A stretch of 5,431 bases of DNA from Candidatus Omnitrophota bacterium (lineage in GTDB: Bacteria; Omnitrophota; Gorgyraeia; 2-01-FULL-45-10). The notes beneath the pieces are model-generated. The model saw only the letters and a list, made by a program, of their open reading frames with translations. It was not told where the DNA came from and made no database searches. Location of the stretch: the NCBI GenBank assembly GCA_026387115.1, contig JAPLMI010000131.1, positions 1-5,431 on the forward strand, written 5' to 3'. Positions 4,458-5,431 of this stretch are shown piece after piece (position 1 is the first letter of the stretch; each line of letters opens with the position of its first letter). A program made the position numbers and the translations under genes.

Positions 4458-5431
4458 ATGGACAAAAGGGCGATCTCCGCAATAGGAATTCTACTTTTGA
4501 TCTTAGCGGTGATAATCATTTATGAATGGACGGGAACATGGGCGGGTGTTAAGGCTACCATGGCAGAGAACAGGGTTATCACCGCGAAGCTTTTGGAGGA
4601 TAACCATATACCCGCGCACATGTTCATCGTCTTTACGATAATCGATTATGTAAAGCATTCATGGCTCTGTCTTCTTCTGGCATTCATAGCCGCAGGCGCG
4701 CTTCAGGAGTTCGCGCCGAGGGACAAAGTTATCAAGCTCATGGGTTCCGGCAGAGGATTTATGCCGTATGCGGTAGCAGGGGCCGGGGGGCCGCTACTTT
4801 CAATGTGTTCGTGCAGTATCATACCGCTATTCGGCGGGCTCTATAAAAGAGGCGCCGGCCTCGGCCCCTCCATTACATTTCTTCTCGCGGCGCCGGCATT
4901 TAATCCCGCGGCGATCCTTCTTACGTTAGGACTTTTGAGCTGGAAATTCGCTATAGCAAGGATCGTAGTCGCCGTAACAGCAGGAATACTCGTCGGGTAT
5001 ATTACGGATAAAGTTTTCAAAAATAAATTACCGCCGCCGGAACCCCTGCGCATAGATACGGAATCCAATGGAATTTCGCAGGAAACTCAAGGTTTAGGCA
5101 AGAGGTTAGTCAATATGTTTCTCTATTCCTGGGAGTTCGTGAAGATGGTGCTCCCCCTGATATTTCTTGGCGTTATCGGAGCCGGTTTGGTAAAGGCCTT
5201 TTTGCCTCCGTCCGTCATCATAAAATACCTCGGCAATGGAGTATTGCCGATCATGTTATCGTCAGCCATCGGTGTATTCATGTATACACCGACCCTGGTC
5301 GAGGTGCCGCTCGTCAGAGGGCTGTTGGAATCCGGAATGGGCACAGGCGCCGCGATGGCCTTTCTCCTGACGGGGCCGGCGCTAAGCTTACCCTCAATAC
5401 TCGGGGTGTGTAAGATAGTAAAGCCAAAGGT
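4458..5431 (+). CDS. COG0701 (DUF318/ArsP/YraQ-like) membrane permease, 3' end cut by the window
   Basis: The reading frame is open from ATG 4458 to the window edge, giving 324 codons plus two bases, probably close to the full family length. AAGGAAGG (4445-4452) lies 5 bases before the start. It is a polytopic inner-membrane protein with hydrophobic segments near residues 6-22, 69-85, 103-126, 137-158, 163-183, 228-248, 264-285 and 295-318. The family signature is present twice in pseudo-symmetric form. The first half has SMCSCSIIPLFGGLYKRGAG (115-134; C117, C119) then FLLAAPAFNPAAILLT (141-156). The second half has TPTLVEVPLVRGLLESGMG (277-295) then AFLLTGPALSLPSIL (301-315). Members include ArsP, an efflux permease for trivalent organoarsenicals, and YraQ of unknown substrate. 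The CSC pair is a family hallmark and a likely binding or redox site. A hydrophilic linker (about 186-215) separates the halves. Its substrate here is unknown; arsenical or thiol-related export is only suggested by the family. Confidence 0.87.
   Translation, partial: MDKRAISAIGILLLILAVIIIYEWTGTWAGVKATMAENRVITAKLLEDNHIPAHMFIVFTIIDYVKHSWLCLLLAFIAAGALQEFAPRDKVIKLMGSGRGFMPYAVAGAGGPLLSMCSCSIIPLFGGLYKRGAGLGPSITFLLAAPAFNPAAILLTLGLLSWKFAIARIVVAVTAGILVGYITDKVFKNKLPPPEPLRIDTESNGISQETQGLGKRLVNMFLYSWEFVKMVLPLIFLGVIGAGLVKAFLPPSVIIKYLGNGVLPIMLSSAIGVFMYTPTLVEVPLVRGLLESGMGTGAAMAFLLTGPALSLPSILGVCKIVKPK

Noticed and set aside
4661..5344. Short open frames on both strands (4661-4846 +, 4841-5068 -, 5123-5344 -)
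   Set aside because: All are shadows of the permease gene, whose frame is continuous from 4458 to the edge and carries the family signatures.

Overview
The window is bacterial chromosome with six genes on the + strand, plus the 3' end of a seventh; no convincing gene lies on the - strand. The -35/-10 promoter candidates, Shine-Dalgarno sites and rarA point to Bacteria. The mix of a Thi4-type thiazole synthase, an AAA+DUF4143 ATPase, a DUF134 regulator and a hairpin repeat inside a gene suggests an uncultured anaerobic lineage. Omnitrophota or a relative is a guess from general impression, held with low confidence.

Layout: (1) 1-294 is the C-terminal end of rarA, the AAA+ replication-recombination ATPase. 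It overlaps the next start by 8 bp. (2) 287-1330 encodes a PP-loop (MnmA/ThiI-like) tRNA-thiolation-type enzyme. A roughly 50-bp imperfect palindromic element (401-450) is read through in frame just after its ATP-binding loop. (3) 1342-1983 is thiE and 1980-2753 is thi4, overlapping by 4 bp. Together they supply two core steps of thiamin synthesis: making the thiazole half and coupling thiazole to pyrimidine. The Thi4 has His where suicide-type Thi4 enzymes have the sacrificial Cys, so it is predicted to be the sulfide-using catalytic form. (4) 2754-2815 is a compact regulatory gap with a perfect 12-bp inverted repeat wrapped around a TTGACA -35 box; the predicted transcript starts at or very near the ATG of the next gene. 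(5) 2816-3970 encodes an AAA ATPase with a DUF4143 / PD-(D/E)XK-like C-terminal half. (6) 3971-4152 holds a rho-independent terminator, a second promoter and a 20-bp near-perfect palindrome over the predicted transcription start. (7) 4153-4455 is a small Cys-rich DUF134 helix-turn-helix protein, followed 2 bp later by a COG0701 (ArsP/YraQ-like) membrane permease that runs off the window at 5431.

How they work together: the first four genes are packed like one transcription unit (rarA, PP-loop enzyme, thiE, thi4), in which the last three all concern sulfur transfer or thiamin. The ATPase looks like an independently promoted, probably self-regulated single gene. The DUF134-permease pair is a separate regulator-transporter operon with a visible candidate operator. 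I see no CRISPR array, tRNA, rRNA or insertion-sequence transposase, and no clear new defence system. The items most worth attention are the in-frame repeat insertion, the composition break at a domain boundary in the PP-loop gene, and the two operator-like promoters.
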